A stretch of 14,290 nucleotides of DNA. It comes from an uncultured Prevotella sp. GTDB lineage: Bacteria > Bacteroidota > Bacteroidia > Bacteroidales > Bacteroidaceae. Positions 12,891-14,290 of the stretch are shown here, one piece after another. The notes under the pieces were generated by a model. The model did no database searches, was not told the DNA's origin, and saw only the letters and a program-made list of their open reading frames with translations. The stretch is taken from the NCBI GenBank assembly GCA_900543975.1, contig UQTI01000072.1:1-14290 (forward strand), read 5' to 3'. Each line of letters starts with the position of its first letter. The stretch's first letter is position 1. Made by a program: the position numbers and the translations under genes.

Positions 12891-12978
12891 GTCAAAGGGC
12901 CTCTTTGAGGCTGTCAAAGGGCCTTAATGAGCTCGTCAAAGAGCCTCTTTGACAACGTCATTTGGGCACTTTCAAATC
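12891..12978. repeat. 22-bp tandem repeat, four units
   Basis: Units begin at 12891, 12913, 12935 and 12957 with GTCAAAGGGCCTCTTTGAG or variants; the fourth is diverged. The third contains GTCAAAGAG-C-CTCTTTGAC (12935-12953), a 9-bp perfect palindrome. The period equals that of the unrelated array at 1343. Two small reading frames cross it, but 22 is not a multiple of three and neither is convincing. Confidence 0.85.
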
Positions 12979-13014
12979 GTAAGTTGGGCCCTTTTAAAAT
13001 GTCGCTAAAAAAGA

Positions 13015-13046
13015 CCCCAAAACTGCATAAATATGCAGTTTTGGGG
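13015..13046. repeat. Perfect 14-bp palindrome with AAAT loop
   Basis: CCCCAAAACTGCAT (13015-13028), AAAT, ATGCAGTTTTGGGG (13033-13046). The core GCAT-AAAT-ATGC is the same as in the palindrome at 12737. On the plus strand it is followed by CTCCTGG then TTTTT, which could be a weak terminator, but no gene upstream needs one. From 13047 to 13196 I see nothing else definite. Confidence 0.9.
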
Positions 13047-13196
13047 CTCCTGGTTTTTCCTTTTGTTGTGTTCATATCCTCACCAGAAAAAGCAAGTTCG
13101 CCTTCCAATCAAGAGTCCTCTGCCCTTATGATGTAAGATTTGCCGGATAAATACTCAAAGAAAGGAAAAAAACATGAGGATTTGAAAAAAACATTG

Positions 13197-13205
13197 TAAA
13201 TTTGC
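13197..13205 (+). promoter_or_regulatory. -7 box of the PF09820-type ATPase gene
   Basis: TAAATTTGC fits TAnnTTTGC and lies 25 bases before the ATG at 13231. AGGAGC just before the start (13223-13229) is one of the few real Shine-Dalgarno-like sequences in the window. No properly spaced -33 TTTG. Confidence 0.6.
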
Positions 13206-13230
13206 AGAAAGGAACAAAAAAACAGGAGCT

Positions 13231-14290
13231 ATGGTAGAGACGAACAATAGAAGATTGCCCGTAGGCATCCAGTCTTTTGAGAAAATAAGAAAGGAAGGAT
13301 ACCTTTATGTTGACAAGACAGATATTATCTGGCAACTTGCCAACACAGATAAAACATATAATTACCTGAGCCGCCCACGCCGCTTTGGTAAGTCGGTGCT
13401 TGTCGATACTCTCGAAGCCTACTTCATGGGAAAGAAGGAACTATTCGAGGGATTGAAGATAATGGAAATGGAGAAGGAATGGGTTAAGCGACCTGTCATC
13501 CGACTTGATATGAGTCGTGCAGGAGCAGAGCCTGATACCTTGCGCTCTTATCTCAATAATATTTTCAGACAATACGAAAAAGAATATTCATTGGTTCCTA
13601 ATCCTACAGATAGTCTTGCCGACCGCTTCAATGCAATAATCGTGGGTTCGTATGAGCAGACCGGACAACAAGTGGCTATCCTCATAGATGAGTACGACTC
13701 TCCATTACAGCATTCATGGAAGACTCCTCAGCACGAAGCATGCACCAGCATCTATAGAGAGGTGTTTGCCATATTGAAAGCCGACGACAAATACGAGAAG
13801 TTTGTCTTCATCACAGGCATAACCAAGTTTACACAGATTTCTCTCTTCTCTGTGCTCAATAATCTGAGTAACATCAGTTTCGACCCGGAATATGCTGCCA
13901 TTTGCGGCATTACCAAGGAAGAGGTGTTGCGTGATTTCAAGCCAGAAATCAACAAGCTGGCAGAATATGAAGGTTGGACATTCGATGATGCCGTAGCACA
14001 GTTGACTGCATATTATGATGGCTATCATTTCAGTCGTCGAAATATGGTGGATGTTTTCAATCCATTCAGCCTAATCAATGCGTTGGCAGATTCTGACTTG
14101 AGAAACTATTGGGCTTCGTCTGGGGCAACCTCCCTGCTTCCTAAGTTTGTCGACGACATGGAGATAAAAATGAAGAATTTTGAAGAATGCCCAATAGACA
14201 GCGATACATTGGAGACTTCGGATGTGACAGGAGGCGGTGCTGAACTGTTCCTCTACCAATCGGGATATCTTACAATAAAAAGTTATACAG
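13231..14290 (+). CDS. AAA-ATPase-like protein (PF09820 type), 3' end outside the window
   Basis: The frame is open from ATG 13231 to the last base, 353 codons so far. The start MVETNNRRLPVGIQSFEKIR with YLYVDKT (25-31) is the standard opening of the PF09820 AAA-ATPase-like family. Walker A is RPRRFGKS (48-55) and Walker B is VAILIDEYDSPL (148-159). The segment FITGITKFTQISLFSVLNNL is another family signature. Whole members are about 500-600 residues and end in a PD-(D/E)XK nuclease-like domain (DUF1703), which would lie past the window. Cellular role unknown; copies are often numerous in Prevotella and Bacteroides genomes. It is transcribed away from the DUF4143 ATPase across the 735-base repeat-rich spacer. 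Codons are more AT-rich than in obg or pgeF. Confidence 0.92.
   Translation, partial: MVETNNRRLPVGIQSFEKIRKEGYLYVDKTDIIWQLANTDKTYNYLSRPRRFGKSVLVDTLEAYFMGKKELFEGLKIMEMEKEWVKRPVIRLDMSRAGAEPDTLRSYLNNIFRQYEKEYSLVPNPTDSLADRFNAIIVGSYEQTGQQVAILIDEYDSPLQHSWKTPQHEACTSIYREVFAILKADDKYEKFVFITGITKFTQISLFSVLNNLSNISFDPEYAAICGITKEEVLRDFKPEINKLAEYEGWTFDDAVAQLTAYYDGYHFSRRNMVDVFNPFSLINALADSDLRNYWASSGATSLLPKFVDDMEIKMKNFEECPIDSDTLETSDVTGGGAELFLYQSGYLTIKSYT

Noticed and set aside
12927..13136. 69-residue plus-strand frame (and a minus-strand one at 12914-13108) in the ATPase spacer
   Set aside because: Both begin or run through 22-bp repeats and the 14-bp palindrome, with no promoter box or family resemblance; probably chance frames.

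Overview
The window looks like a chromosomal segment of a Bacteroidota member, most likely Prevotellaceae (Prevotella/Segatella-like). Three things point there: promoters of the Bacteroidota type (-7 box TAnnTTTGC, seen upstream of at least eight genes), weak or absent Shine-Dalgarno sequences with A-rich leaders, and gene families typical of the phylum (PorT, a split 5'-nucleotidase, obg-pgeF-M23 order, DUF4143 and PF09820 ATPases). I see no rRNA or tRNA gene, no complete insertion sequence and no CRISPR array.

Layout. 1-1338: two adjacent membrane protein genes, the second resembling the N-terminal half of the first. 1343-1692: a 22-bp tandem repeat, a terminator, and a promoter with a 16-bp purine repeat in the leader. 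1693-2325: an exported small protein with two LTxxQ motifs and a nine-residue Lys/His/Cys repeat. 2594-5730: an operon-like block of obg (GTPase), pgeF (overlapping obg by 8 bp) and a two-domain M23 peptidase. 5737-6008: repeat cluster A. 6095-6460: a HipB-like regulator followed by a 13-codon remnant of hipA. 6544-6714 (minus): a 56-residue 2[4Fe-4S] ferredoxin. 6949-7182: a small unknown protein. 7376-7738 (minus): ribosomal protein L19. 8027-10032: a 5'-nucleotidase split over two genes, C-terminal domain first. 10450-11208: PorT. 11218-12495 (minus) and 13231-end (plus): two divergent P-loop ATPases of families common in accessory DNA, separated by a 735-bp spacer full of palindromes and tandem repeats.

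The most striking non-coding feature is a dispersed repeat made of GC-rich mini-hairpins (GCGCGAAGCGC, containing the very stable GCGAAGC hairpin core) alternating with AT-rich TTAATG blocks. There are three clusters (A 5737-6008, B 8800-9051, C 10068-10420), each just 3' of a stop codon. B and C share a 66-bp identical segment in the same orientation and flank the metallophosphatase gene. A carries the 38-bp centre of that segment inverted. In B and C the hairpins switch orientation around the centre, so each cluster is also a long-range inverted repeat. I do not recognise this as a named element.

Two genes far apart (at 88 and 8027) share a 57-bp upstream segment (45 of 57 identical, no gaps) with a dyad TGCAAGC-N2-GCTTGCA over the -33 region, which suggests a common regulator or a promoter-bearing repeat.
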